A stretch of DNA of 64,000 bases from Cellulosilyticum lentocellum DSM 5427. Its GTDB lineage: Bacteria > Bacillota > Clostridia > Lachnospirales > Cellulosilyticaceae. The stretch lies in NCBI RefSeq assembly GCF_000178835.2, contig NC_015275.1, positions 2,749,001 through 2,813,000 of the forward strand, read 5' to 3'. Every line of letters begins with the position of its first letter. The stretch's first letter is position 1. The notes beneath the pieces are model-generated. The model saw only the letters and a program-made list of their open reading frames with translations. It did no database searches and was not told where the DNA came from. This document shows positions 34,229 through 43,275 of the stretch, one piece after another. A program made the translations under genes and the position numbers.

Positions 34229-36460
34229 TTAAGATGAAACACGTATAATCTCTAATACATCTCTTACGCCATTAATTTTTCTTGTTAGCTCCTCAAGTTG
34301 ATAAATATCATGAATTTCTATCTTCACATTAAAAACAGCATTGCCTTTAGTTGTTTTAGCATTGAGAGATTTAACAGGTAATTTCATATCTGTTAATATC
34401 TTAGAAATATCAACGATAATACCTAGGCGATCTAAACAAGTAATTTGAATCTCTGTCACGTAAGTACGCTTTTCAGCTGCTTGTTTTTCTTCTAACCAAG
34501 TGGCTTCAATTAAACGCTCTTTTTCTTCTGGTGGCATATTCAGCACATTCACACAATCGGCGCGATGAATAGAAACGCCTCGCCCTCTAGTGATATAACC
34601 AATAATGTCATCTCCTGGTAATGGACCACAGCATTTAGAAAATCGTACTGCAATGTCTCCTACTCCTTTTACAACAATACCACTAGAATGCTTCTTCTGT
34701 CTGGATGGTCCTGTTTCAACCACTTCATTATGGGTCTGCATCACTTGCTCAGGTGTCACTAACTCTTTTTTCACCTTAAGGGTTTCATCAATGAGCTTTT
34801 GAATAATTTGGCGTTCTTTCATACTACCATAACCAATAGCCGCACAAATTGCATTCCATGATTTCATCCCATAACGCCTGTAGATGACCTCTACCACAGC
34901 ATTGTCTGTTAGATAAGATAAATTATAACCTCTTTGCTTAGCCGCAATCTCAAGAAGTTCCTTGCCTTTGATAATATCTTCATCCTTATACTGTTTACGG
35001 AACCATTGATTAATTTTAGTACGTGCCTGGGTACTTTTAACAATATTAAGCCAATCCCTGCTAGGGCCTTTAGCATTACTAGCTGTTAAAATTTCTACGC
35101 GGTCTCCATTTTTTAGCACATAGTCAATAGTGACGATTTTGCCATTCACCTTGGCACCTATCATTTTATTACCTACCCCACTATGAATGTGGTAAGCAAA
35201 ATCAATCGGCGTAGATCCCTTTGGTAAGGTTAATAATTCTCCAGAAGGTGTAAACACATAGACTTGATCACCATAAACATCTAAGTCACCTTTTAAAGCA
35301 CTCATAAATTCTTGGTTATCACTCATATCTCTTTGCCACTCTAAAATTTCACGTAGCCAAGTTAACTTTTCTTCTGACTTATCTTGAGTACCTTGATCCG
35401 TTTTACCTTCTTTATATTTCCAGTGCGCTGCAATACCGTATTCTGCTGTACGATGCATCTCTTCTGTACGAATTTGCATCTCAAAAGGTGTTCCTTCTTC
35501 TCCCATTAAAGTAGTGTGAAGTGAACGATACATATTAGGTTTAGGCATGGCAATATAATCTTTAAAACGACCTGGAATAGGTGTGTACATTTCATGAATA
35601 ATTCCTAGGACACCATAACAATCCTTAACACTTTTGACAATTGCACGTACGGCAAACAGGTCATAAATTTGGTCTAAGGTCTTATTCTTATTAACAATTT
35701 TCTTATAGATACTGAAGAAATGTTTAGGTCTGCCTTCAATAACAGCTTCAATTCCTGCTGCACTTACCTTTTCCTTAATCTGCTGTACAATGTGCTCGAT
35801 ATATTGAATACGTTCCATGCGTTTACTTGAAATTTGATGTGCTAATTCATAGTAAACCTCTGGTTCCATATATCTTAAAGACAAATCTTCAAGATCTGCT
35901 TTGATTTTACAAATTCCCAAACGATGTGCAATAGGCGCATAAATATTAAGTGTTTCTTCTGCAATTTCTTTTTGTTTAGCCGGTGTCATAAACTTTAAAG
36001 TCTGCATATTATGCAAACGGTCAGCAAGTTTAATGAGTACGACACGAATATCTTGAGCCATAGCCAAAAACATTTTTCGATAGTTTTCAGCTTGGATTTC
36101 TTCTTTTTGAAGCTGCTTATTTTGAGCAGAATATTGAATCTTTCCTAATTTAGTTACACCATCTACTAAAAGGGCTACTTCCTTATTAAATAAACGTTCA
36201 ATATCTTCTAAGGTATAGTCCGTATCCTCAACTACATCGTGTAAAAGTCCAGCCACAATAGATTCGATGTCTAATTCTAAGTCTGCTAAGTTACACGCTA
36301 CCTCTAAAGGGTGAATAATGTAGGGTTCTCCTGATTTTCTAAGCTGCGATTCATGAGCTGATTTAGCTAGCTGATAAGCTCTTTCCACCATTTCTAGATT
36401 GTCAGAAGGGTGATACGAACGTATTTTTTTTATTAGTCTTTCATAAATTTCATCCGGCAT
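34229..36460 (-). CDS. rel: Bifunctional (p)ppGpp synthetase/hydrolase Rel
   Basis: 743 residues. The order is HD hydrolase (HPLEVA, LLHDVVEDT, KLADRLHNMQTL), synthetase (PGRFKDYIAMPKPNMYRSLH), TGS domain (VYVFTPSGELLTLPKGSTP), a zinc-finger-like CCGPLPGD region and a C-terminal ACT domain. The RFKD loop marks the Rel-type bifunctional enzyme. It makes and breaks the stringent-response alarmone. The apt gene lies upstream in the same direction behind its own terminator. Confidence 0.97.
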   Translation of the reverse strand: MPDEIYERLIKKIRSYHPSDNLEMVERAYQLAKSAHESQLRKSGEPYIIHPLEVACNLADLELDIESIVAGLLHDVVEDTDYTLEDIERLFNKEVALLVDGVTKLGKIQYSAQNKQLQKEEIQAENYRKMFLAMAQDIRVVLIKLADRLHNMQTLKFMTPAKQKEIAEETLNIYAPIAHRLGICKIKADLEDLSLRYMEPEVYYELAHQISSKRMERIQYIEHIVQQIKEKVSAAGIEAVIEGRPKHFFSIYKKIVNKNKTLDQIYDLFAVRAIVKSVKDCYGVLGIIHEMYTPIPGRFKDYIAMPKPNMYRSLHTTLMGEEGTPFEMQIRTEEMHRTAEYGIAAHWKYKEGKTDQGTQDKSEEKLTWLREILEWQRDMSDNQEFMSALKGDLDVYGDQVYVFTPSGELLTLPKGSTPIDFAYHIHSGVGNKMIGAKVNGKIVTIDYVLKNGDRVEILTASNAKGPSRDWLNIVKSTQARTKINQWFRKQYKDEDIIKGKELLEIAAKQRGYNLSYLTDNAVVEVIYRRYGMKSWNAICAAIGYGSMKERQIIQKLIDETLKVKKELVTPEQVMQTHNEVVETGPSRQKKHSSGIVVKGVGDIAVRFSKCCGPLPGDDIIGYITRGRGVSIHRADCVNVLNMPPEEKERLIEATWLEEKQAAEKRTYVTEIQITCLDRLGIIVDISKILTDMKLPVKSLNAKTTKGNAVFNVKIEIHDIYQLEELTRKINGVRDVLEIIRVSS

Positions 36461-36600
36461 CTTTAACCCCCCCTTTATGTAGTGTCATTATAATTATTTA
36501 ATATTATAGACATATTAAACTAAAAATTCAATGCCATTATCTATAAACTTACTTATGTTACGGTATTTTTACAGTTTTCCCGAAAGTTTTGATATAAAAA

Positions 36601-36643
36601 AATAATAAATAAGCAAAGCTCACGGCTTTGCTTATTTATTATT
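36601..36643 (-). terminator. Terminator of apt
   Basis: AATAATAAATAAGCAAAGC pairs perfectly with GCTTTGCTTATTTATTATT around five bases. Confidence 0.85.
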
Positions 36644-36645
36644 GC

Positions 36646-37158
36646 CTAATATTTTAAAATAGATTCAATCTCATATCCTTTTAACAACTCTCTACCTTTA
36701 AGGAATTCAAGTTCAATAAGGAATACAATCTTAACAACTTCTCCGCCCATTCTTTCAATTAAATCAATCATGGCTTTTGTTGTACCACCAGTTGCTAGTA
36801 AATCATCTACAATAACAACCTTTTGACCTTTTTGAATAGCATCAATATGCATTTCAATTGTAGATGAACCATATTCTAAATCATAAGTTTGTGAAACACA
36901 TTGATAAGGTAATTTACCTGGCTTTCTAACAGGAATAAAGCCTTTTTTTAATTTATACGCAGTAGGTACACCAAAGATAAAGCCTCTTGCTTCTGGACCT
37001 ACTACACTATCAAATTCTACATTTTCCAAGTGTGCAGCAATTTGATCAATAGACTCACTTAATCCTTCCCCATCTTGTAAGAGTGTGGTAATATCTTTAA
37101 AAAGTATACCCTCTTTTGGAAAATCTTTTACATCACGAACAAGAGCATATAAGTTCAT
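36646..37158 (-). CDS. apt: Adenine phosphoribosyltransferase
   Basis: 170 residues, standard length. The PRPP-binding motif VVIVDDLLATGGTT and the GPEARGFIFGVPTAYKL segment are those of Apt. It makes AMP from adenine and PRPP. GGAGG precedes the start, and a promoter is readable about 110 bases upstream. Confidence 0.97.
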   Translation of the reverse strand: MNLYALVRDVKDFPKEGILFKDITTLLQDGEGLSESIDQIAAHLENVEFDSVVGPEARGFIFGVPTAYKLKKGFIPVRKPGKLPYQCVSQTYDLEYGSSTIEMHIDAIQKGQKVVIVDDLLATGGTTKAMIDLIERMGGEVVKIVFLIELEFLKGRELLKGYEIESILKY

Positions 37159-37270
37159 ATATTGCCTCCTAAAATATTATTCTTGTTAGCCTTTATTTTT
37201 AGAGCGATTGCCCTCGCACCTTTTTTCTTCTCATATAGGTTGCTTTTAAACTATTTTTATGACAAATTTC

Positions 37271-37299
37271 ATTATAACATAGTATTTCATTTCTGATAA
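37271..37299 (-). promoter_or_regulatory. Promoter of apt
   Basis: Minus-strand TTATCA (37299-37294) and TATAAT (37276-37271) with a 17-base spacer. Confidence 0.6.
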
Positions 37300-37385
37300 T
37301 AGGTTTTGCGATATTTTTTTACCTTTATTAACGCATAGGATTAACTTTTTTAGTAAAGAATTTGATGAAATATTTTTTAAATAAG

Positions 37386-37415
37386 TATACATCCATTGGC
37401 AAACTATGCTATAAT
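37386..37415 (+). promoter_or_regulatory. Extended -10 promoter of the S1-domain gene
   Basis: TGC-TATAAT with the -10 at 37410-37415 and a weak TATACA at 37386-37391, spacer 18. The ATG is at 37449 after TAGGAG. Confidence 0.6.
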
Positions 37416-37448
37416 GTAGAAGTTATATATTTTAATAGGAGTGTTATC

Positions 37449-37853
37449 ATGTCGGAAAAATTTCAAGTAGGCCAAATTATTGAAGGAACTGTAACAGGAA
37501 TCAAACCTTTTGGAGCTTTTGTTTCATTAGATGAAACAACCCAAGGACTTGTGCATATCTCTCACATCACACATGGTTATTTAGAAAACATTAATGATGC
37601 TGTTAAAGTAGGAGATCAAGTCAAGGTTAAAATCTTATCTATTGATACTGAAAAAAACAAAATTTCTCTTTCTATTAAAGAAACACAAGAGAAACCTAAA
37701 GCACCTTCTTCTAGACCGTCTTCTTCTAGACCATCTGCTGCAAAAGCACCTAAAAAAGAAACTCCTACAGAAAGCTTTGAAAATCTTATGAAAGACTTCA
37801 TGAAGTTTTCTAATGACCGTCAAGCGGATATTAACAAACGTTTAAATCGCTAA
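37449..37853 (+). CDS. S1 RNA-binding domain protein (GSP13/YugI-like)
   Basis: 134 residues from ATG 37449, where TAGGAG fits; an in-frame ATG at 37362 precedes the promoter and is not used. One S1 domain spans about 1-75 (GQIIEGTVTGIKPFGAFVSL, then GLVHISHI). A Ser/Arg/Pro linker with a repeated SSRPS (about 78-98) follows, then a short helix. It resembles general stress protein 13, which associates with ribosomes. Confidence 0.88.
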   Translation: MSEKFQVGQIIEGTVTGIKPFGAFVSLDETTQGLVHISHITHGYLENINDAVKVGDQVKVKILSIDTEKNKISLSIKETQEKPKAPSSRPSSSRPSAAKAPKKETPTESFENLMKDFMKFSNDRQADINKRLNR

Positions 37854-37877
37854 GTACTATTTATTCACGCAGATGTT

Positions 37878-37907
37878 AAAAGGCACCTTATAAGGTGCCT
37901 TTTTTTA
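37878..37907. terminator. Bidirectional terminator
   Basis: AAAGGCACCTTATAAGGTGCCTTT is a perfect hairpin with T-runs, between the S1 gene and tcdA. Confidence 0.9.
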
Positions 37908-38642
37908 ATGACATTCATTTATTTTGTTGTCTATTAAATCTTTAATTACCTCTGCTGCTATAATAAGCCCTGATGTAGCTGTTACAAAAACCATAGAACC
38001 TGGTGTTTGTCTTCTTGCTGCACCTGCACCACCATGAACTAAACTTTGATCTGGTTTAATAGGTGCTTCTGTAGAATAAACTACTTTTAATTTTTTAATG
38101 CCTCTTTTTCTTAATTCGCTTCTCATGACTTTTGCAAGTGGACACATACTTGTTTTATAAATATCAGTTACTACCAATTTCGTTGGATCTAATTTATTAG
38201 CTGCACCCATAGCACTTATAACTGGAATTCCCATTGCTTTCGTGCGTTCTATTAAATCTAATTTAGAGGTCACCATATCAATGGCATCTACTACATAATC
38301 ATAACTTTTATCTAAAAGTGTCTCAGCTGTTTCAGCTGTATACATTTCTTTAAAAGCCACAACTTCGATTTCTGGATTAATCTCTAACACTCTCTCTTTC
38401 ATAAGCTCTGCTTTTGATTGTCCCACAGTCTTACTAGTAGCATGAATTTGTCTGTTAATATTACTTATACAGACCTCGTCATGATCAATTAAAACTAATT
38501 TACCTACACCACTTCTAGCTAAGGCTTCTACTGTATATGAACCTACACCACCTATACCAAAAACAGCCACTTTACTTTCTTTCAGCTTTTTTAATCCTTC
38601 TTCTCCTATAAGCATTTCGCTTCTTGAAAATGCGTGTAACAT
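37905..38642 (-). CDS. tcdA: tRNA threonylcarbamoyladenosine dehydratase TcdA
   Basis: 245 residues from ATG 38642, chosen because AAGGAG lies at a good distance; an in-frame start eight codons up has none. Nucleotide loop GIGGVGSYTVEALARSG, then DHDEVCISNINRQ, then DYVVDAIDMVTSKLDL, follow the ThiF/MoeB-type E1 fold. TcdA cyclises t6A37 to ct6A on tRNAs using ATP. Confidence 0.92.
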   Translation of the reverse strand: MLHAFSRSEMLIGEEGLKKLKESKVAVFGIGGVGSYTVEALARSGVGKLVLIDHDEVCISNINRQIHATSKTVGQSKAELMKERVLEINPEIEVVAFKEMYTAETAETLLDKSYDYVVDAIDMVTSKLDLIERTKAMGIPVISAMGAANKLDPTKLVVTDIYKTSMCPLAKVMRSELRKRGIKKLKVVYSTEAPIKPDQSLVHGGAGAARRQTPGSMVFVTATSGLIIAAEVIKDLIDNKINECH

Positions 38643-38850
38643 ATATAAACTCCTTCTATAACTCAAGCTGTATTTTCGTTATTTTTTCCATTTTTTAATT
38701 AATAAGCCTGTCAAATTTTGTATGCTTCATTCATATATTATAGGAGTTTCGATTATTTGACAACCTTAAATTTCTTTAAGCCCTATTTACTACAATAACA
38801 GTATCATTATGTTTTTCACTGTTTTATTTATAATCAAAATGGATTGCATA

Positions 38851-38880
38851 AAAAAGTCCATGAGATTCTCATGGACTTTT
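38851..38880 (-). terminator. Terminator of the 162-aa lipoprotein gene
   Basis: AAAAGTCCATGAG pairs with CTCATGGACTTTT with almost no loop; a T-run follows on the minus strand. Confidence 0.85.
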
Positions 38881-38885
38881 CTTAT

Positions 38886-39374
38886 TTACTGATTTTTCTT
38901 ACCTCTATCATAAATTTCCTTAAATCTAGTTTCTGAAAGCGTAAGTGCTTCTCTTATATCCTCTTTATTAATAAATTGATCAGCCATTTTTTCTGCTATA
39001 GCTTCTACAGCATCTTTACAATCTGCATAATTAGTGTAATTTCTACATCCCATATAACAATCCATCATTTGTAAAAAAAACGATATACTTTCATCTGTAA
39101 TACTATCTATTCTATCCCATGACCAACCACTAGGCACCATCTTGTAAGTGGTTTGTAATGCTTCTAAACCTTCTTCATAGGTCGATTCACTATTACGCAT
39201 AATTTCAATATCAGCTATGCATGATTTGACAAAATCTACATAAAAAGTTTGCTCTTCTTCACTTAGAGCTTCCTTTGCTTCTTTTGTCAACGCATAAGGC
39301 TCAACTGCTTTTTTTTGACATCCTACTACAAATAATAGGCTTATGCATAATCCTATTAGGATTATTCTTTTCAT
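38886..39374 (-). CDS. Putative lipoprotein, unknown
   Basis: 162 residues. A lipobox LFVVGC puts the lipidated Cys at 19. The mature part is mostly helical and acidic, with four further Cys (KSCIAD, MDCYMGCRNY, ADCKD) that could pair outside the cell. No family is recognised. GTAGGTG lies before the ATG. Genes on each side are separated by more than 100 bases, so it is monocistronic. Confidence 0.8.
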   Translation of the reverse strand: MKRIILIGLCISLLFVVGCQKKAVEPYALTKEAKEALSEEEQTFYVDFVKSCIADIEIMRNSESTYEEGLEALQTTYKMVPSGWSWDRIDSITDESISFFLQMMDCYMGCRNYTNYADCKDAVEAIAEKMADQFINKEDIREALTLSETRFKEIYDRGKKNQ

Positions 39375-39485
39375 TACACCTACTCCCCCCTATTTTAAAG
39401 AAGTTATTTTATGTCTTATTTTAACACATTATTCTCACTTTTGTTATAATTATTTTCAATATTTCATCTAATTGGTATATTTAAA

Positions 39486-39920
39486 TTACAAGAAATGTCT
39501 CAACTCCACTGCAAGACTTTCTTCTAATGTAACCAACTGCTTAGCTATAGAAATAGATTCTTGATCTGCTTCTTTATACTTATTCATATATTTACATAAG
39601 GACTTTATGCCCATATTACAGCCATCTGTAATTAAATCAGCAACTTCTGCATCGCATTCATTTTGCATAAGCTTCACATTAACTTTAAGCCAAGACATCA
39701 CTTTGGCAATAGGATTAGGTTCTTTCTCCTCATCATGATACTCACTTAATAAAACATGCGTTTTATCTCCCCAATCTTCATGAGCTTTTTTAGAATCCAC
39801 TAATATTTTTTTAAGTGATTCACTCTTAATACTTTCTAGTACTTCATCAATAGACGTTACTGCCATCTTAGCACCAGCATTACATTCTTTAAGCAATTTA
39901 ATTGTATCTTGATTTGCCAT
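39486..39920 (-). CDS. Four-helix-bundle cytosolic protein, unknown
   Basis: 144 residues, all helix in appearance, with no signal. It opens with NQDTIKLLKECNAGAKMAVTS, a pattern I associate with small ferritin-like or DUF2383-type bundles of Clostridia, though metal ligands are not evident. It has four Cys. AAGGAG lies nine bases before the ATG. Function unknown. Confidence 0.72.
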   Translation of the reverse strand: MANQDTIKLLKECNAGAKMAVTSIDEVLESIKSESLKKILVDSKKAHEDWGDKTHVLLSEYHDEEKEPNPIAKVMSWLKVNVKLMQNECDAEVADLITDGCNMGIKSLCKYMNKYKEADQESISIAKQLVTLEESLAVELRHFL

Positions 39921-40019
39921 TAATCAGTCGCTCCTTATTTTATTAGATATTCTTATTTATCTTTCCTTTTCTCAACTTATTTATACTACTTCATTTTTGC
40001 TTTTTTGTTTTCTCCATAT

Positions 40020-40062
40020 AAAAACCCTTAAGCTGTTCTTTTATCAAAGATCAACTCAAGGG
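40020..40062 (-). terminator. Terminator of trxA
   Basis: CCCTTGAG and CTTAAGGG (one G-U pair) enclose a 22-base loop and are followed by TTTTTAT on the minus strand. Confidence 0.7.
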
Positions 40063-40069
40063 CCTTATT

Positions 40070-40381
40070 TTATCTATTTAACATATTTAATATCATTTGT
40101 TTTGGCTTTACACCAACACTTGTGTCTACTAGCTGACCATCCTTGATTAAAGCTAATGTTGGTATACTTGCTACTTTAAAATCTGCTGCTAATTCTGGTT
40201 GTTCATCAATATTTACCTTGCATACTTTAATACCTGTCGTTTCATTAGCAATCTCATCTACAATAGGCGAAAGCATACGACAAGGTCCACACCAAGGTGC
40301 CCAAAAATCAATCAAAACTGGTGTATCTGCTTTTTTTACTTCTAAATCAAAATTTCCTTTTGTGATATTAATAACGCTCAT
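40070..40381 (-). CDS. trxA: Thioredoxin
   Basis: 103 residues from ATG 40381, where AGAGGAG is at the right distance; a GTG nine bases up overlaps it. Active site WCGPC with C31 and C34, cis-Pro in SIPTL, full thioredoxin length. It is the disulfide reductase of the cytosol and lies just downstream (130 bases) of the CoA-disulfide-reductase-type fusion, consistent with thiol metabolism. Confidence 0.96.
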   Translation of the reverse strand: MSVINITKGNFDLEVKKADTPVLIDFWAPWCGPCRMLSPIVDEIANETTGIKVCKVNIDEQPELAADFKVASIPTLALIKDGQLVDTSVGVKPKQMILNMLNR

Positions 40382-40511
40382 CCCATCCACTCCTCTATTT
40401 ATTCATATGACTCCGCTTAAGCTTTGTCAAAATTATTTACTTTAACTAACTCTATTATAATACTTTCTTTTGGCTACTTCTGTGACTCTATCACTTAAAA
40501 GTTATTTCTTA

Positions 40512-42995
40512 TTAAATAAATAAGTTGAGTCCTGAATCTTCTGCTGCCCCTAAATAAGAAGCTACACCACCAATTTCTACACCTTCTATAAATTCTTCTT
40601 TTTTAATTCCCATGAGTTCCATACTCATGGAACAAGCCACTATTTTTACACCCATATTCATGGCATTCTTAATCAAGGTATCTAGATCATCTACTTGATG
40701 TTTCTTCATAATCTTTTTAATCATCCATGCACCCATACCACCCATATTCATATGAGAGAGACCTAACTGATTCGTATGTTTAGGTAACATGATATCAAAT
40801 AGTTTTTCTACTAGATCTTTCTTTACCTTAGGTTTATTTTTTCTTTTTAAGATATTTAGTCCCCAAAAGGTGAAAAATAAAGTAACAGGTTTACCCATAG
40901 AAGCTGCTCCTGTTGCAATAATAAAGGAAGCAATTGCCTTATCTAAATCACCACTAAATACCACCATCGTAGCGCCTTCTTTTCCTTGACTGATTTGCAC
41001 CTGATTCAGCAACTGTTCTTTAGTTTCTTTGACTCCTTTTTGAATATAAGCAATAAAAGCTTTTTGCTGATTATCGAAACTGGTTTCAAGTAATGTGTTT
41101 TGTGTTTTATCACACCATGCACCAATATCCTTAGTAAAACCAGGGTCACTTGCTTTTACTTCTAAGATTTCCCCTTCTTCCATTTGCTGTACTTGTTCAT
41201 ATACTTTTCTAATAGGACCTGGACACTGAAGACCACAGGCATTTAACGTGATATTGGGACCTAATTGTTTTTGCTTAACTGTCACTACTGATTCACTTCC
41301 TTTCTCTGCTTCTCTCTTTTCTATTTTCTTTTGACTTAAGGCCTCTTTAGCTTTTTGAACGGCAAGATAGGTTTTCATACCTCCATCAATATTCTTACAT
41401 GAATAGCCCAAAGCCATTAACAAACGGCAGGCTACATAACCTCTTTGCCCTATTTGACAAGTTACATAAATGTCTTTTTCCTTAGGCAATTCTGATATTC
41501 GTTGTCTCAGACTACTAAGTGGTATATTGACGGACTTTGGAATTACACCAGTCACTAGTTCAAATGGTTCTCTTACATCTAAAATAAATGCCCCTTGGCT
41601 TACAAGGCTATCCACCTCGTACCACTGAGTATTTTCTACTAACCCCTCTATAAGATTGGCAGCATAATACCCTAGCATGTTAACCGGGTCTTTAGCTGAA
41701 TTATAAGGTGGAGCATAACAAGGTTCTATGTCTTGTAAGTCTATAACTTTGAGACCACCTTTAATGGCTACTGCTAAAACATCTATTCTCTTTTCTACCC
41801 CTTCCATCCCTACACCTTGTGCACCTAAGATTTCACCTGTTTTAGGATCAAATAACATTTTAAAAGCAATAGGAAAGGCTCCTGGATAGTAGCTTGCATG
41901 GGCATTAGGATGAATATGCACCACTTCATAAGAACGCCCTAGACGCTTTAGCATCTTTTCATTATTTCCTGTAGTCGCCACTGTGTAATCAAAGACCTTG
42001 GCAACTGCTGATCCTAATGTTCCTTTATAATGAGATGCTCTTCCACAAATATGGTCTGCTACCACTCTGCCTTGCCTATTAGCTGGCCATGCTAAAGGAA
42101 TCATCATTTTCTCACCACTTACAAAGTCTTTAATGCTAACAGCATCCCCAAGTGCATAAATCGATTCGTCAGAAGTACGCATGTATTCATCAACTATAAT
42201 AGAACCTTTTTCTGTTACCTCTAGGCCTACTGCTTTTGCTATAGTCGTTTCTGGTGTTACCCCTATAGCCATAATAATCATATCTGTCGCAATAACCTCT
42301 CCACTACTTAAGACAACTTGATGCCCTTCTTGCTCAAAAGCTTCAACACTTTGATTTAAGATAAGGTTTATACCTTGATCTAGAAGATGTTCATGAATGA
42401 TACTGGCCATTTCTATATCTAAAGGAGCCATGACTTGAGGAGTTGCTTCAATAAGTGTTACCTCTAGCTTCTGATGCTTTAAATTTTCCACCATCTCTAG
42501 TCCAATAAAGCCCCCACCAATGACAACTGCTTTTTGAGGTTTTTCACTATCTATATAAGCTTTGATACGATCTGTATCTGGAATATTGCGCAAGGTGAAG
42601 AGCTGTTTACATTCTGAAAGTCCTTTGATAGGTGGCACTGTTGGCTTTGCCCCTGGAGACAGGACAAGTTTGTCATATTTTTCACAATAAATCTCGTCAG
42701 TTTTTAAATTTTTAATGGTTAATTGTTTCTGCTCACGATCAATCGCTATCACTTCTGACAAGATACGAATATCTATTTTAAACTTATGGGACATCTCCTC
42801 AACGGTTTGTAACAGAAGCTGTTCTCTTTCTGAAATAACACCGCCTATATAATAAGGTAAACCACAATTTGCAAAAGAAATATACTCCCCTTTTTCAAAC
42901 ATGATAATATCTGCTTCTTCGTCTAGACGTCTTAATCTCGCAGCAGTAGAAGCACCACCTGCTACCCCACCTACAATTACTATTTTTTTACTCAT
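40512..42995 (-). CDS. CoA-disulfide-reductase-type flavoprotein fused to rhodanese, TusA and DsrE-like domains
   Basis: 827 residues from ATG 42995, which has GAAGGAG at a normal distance; the ATG at 43001 is too close. FAD/NAD oxidoreductase at about 3-325 (VGGVAGGASTAARLR, then SFANCGLPYY with Cys44), dimerisation domain to about 445, rhodanese at about 460-545 (active VTCQIGQRGY, Cys513), TusA at about 578-650 (CGLQCPGP, Cys591), and a DsrE/peroxiredoxin-like domain to the end (VACSMSMELMG, Cys788). It is a complete persulfide relay in one chain, likely reducing or moving sulfane sulfur. Similar fusions are known in anaerobes. Confidence 0.93.
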   Translation of the reverse strand: MSKKIVIVGGVAGGASTAARLRRLDEEADIIMFEKGEYISFANCGLPYYIGGVISEREQLLLQTVEEMSHKFKIDIRILSEVIAIDREQKQLTIKNLKTDEIYCEKYDKLVLSPGAKPTVPPIKGLSECKQLFTLRNIPDTDRIKAYIDSEKPQKAVVIGGGFIGLEMVENLKHQKLEVTLIEATPQVMAPLDIEMASIIHEHLLDQGINLILNQSVEAFEQEGHQVVLSSGEVIATDMIIMAIGVTPETTIAKAVGLEVTEKGSIIVDEYMRTSDESIYALGDAVSIKDFVSGEKMMIPLAWPANRQGRVVADHICGRASHYKGTLGSAVAKVFDYTVATTGNNEKMLKRLGRSYEVVHIHPNAHASYYPGAFPIAFKMLFDPKTGEILGAQGVGMEGVEKRIDVLAVAIKGGLKVIDLQDIEPCYAPPYNSAKDPVNMLGYYAANLIEGLVENTQWYEVDSLVSQGAFILDVREPFELVTGVIPKSVNIPLSSLRQRISELPKEKDIYVTCQIGQRGYVACRLLMALGYSCKNIDGGMKTYLAVQKAKEALSQKKIEKREAEKGSESVVTVKQKQLGPNITLNACGLQCPGPIRKVYEQVQQMEEGEILEVKASDPGFTKDIGAWCDKTQNTLLETSFDNQQKAFIAYIQKGVKETKEQLLNQVQISQGKEGATMVVFSGDLDKAIASFIIATGAASMGKPVTLFFTFWGLNILKRKNKPKVKKDLVEKLFDIMLPKHTNQLGLSHMNMGGMGAWMIKKIMKKHQVDDLDTLIKNAMNMGVKIVACSMSMELMGIKKEEFIEGVEIGGVASYLGAAEDSGLNLFI

Positions 42996-43077
42996 ATACA
43001 TGCTCCTTCTATTTGTTAATTTATTAATTATTGTTCATTTTATTACTCATCATTGTAACCCCATTATCTTTTTCTCT

Positions 43078-43209
43078 CCGTAACTAAGTCACCAAGAAAG
43101 TGGGCTAGCGTCCACATTTCTTCCCCTAGGGAACCCTAGCTTCCCTTCGACCCTGACAAAAAACACGTCAGCTGAGGACTCTCCTGAATACGGCAGGAAA
43201 TACTTTCCT
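43078..43209. ncRNA. Candidate structured RNA of unknown class, strand unclear
   Basis: A GC-rich island in AT-rich DNA with several stacked helices. CCGTA (43078-43082) and TACGG (43189-43193) close it. Inside are AAGAAAGTGG against CCAC-A-TTTCTT (43094-43122, loop GCTAGCGT), CTAGGG/CCCTAG (43126-43139) and CTGAC/GTCAG (43153-43171). The loop's GCTAG can pair with CTAGC at 43136-43140, giving a possible pseudoknot. AGGAAA/TTTCCT follows. On the minus strand it is the leader of the sulfur fusion gene (a riboswitch-like place). On the plus strand it runs into a strong terminator (an sRNA-like place). It matches no riboswitch core I know. Confidence 0.45.
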
Positions 43210-43216
43210 AGACTAT

Positions 43217-43265
43217 AAAAAAAGAAACACCTGCTTCTCTATTGAGAAGGAAGTATTTCTTTTTT
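43217..43265. terminator. Bidirectional terminator
   Basis: AAAAAGAAA/TTTCTTTTT outer and CTTCTC/GAGAAG inner helices with runs of T on both strands. It ends the minus-strand 281-aa gene and, on the plus strand, the structured element beside it. Confidence 0.75.
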
Positions 43266-43275
43266 CTACTTACTC

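Noticed and set aside
37680-37760. Short repeat in the S1 protein linker as a tandem repeat array
   Set aside because: Only two near copies of a Ser-Ser-Arg-Pro-Ser unit, a normal disordered linker.
43078-43209. Known RNA classes (SRP, 6S, RNase P, tmRNA, TPP, SAM-I, FMN, cobalamin, guanidine, ZTP)
   Set aside because: None of their conserved cores could be found on either strand; short likenesses such as CTAGGGTTCC were not supported by the rest of the motif.
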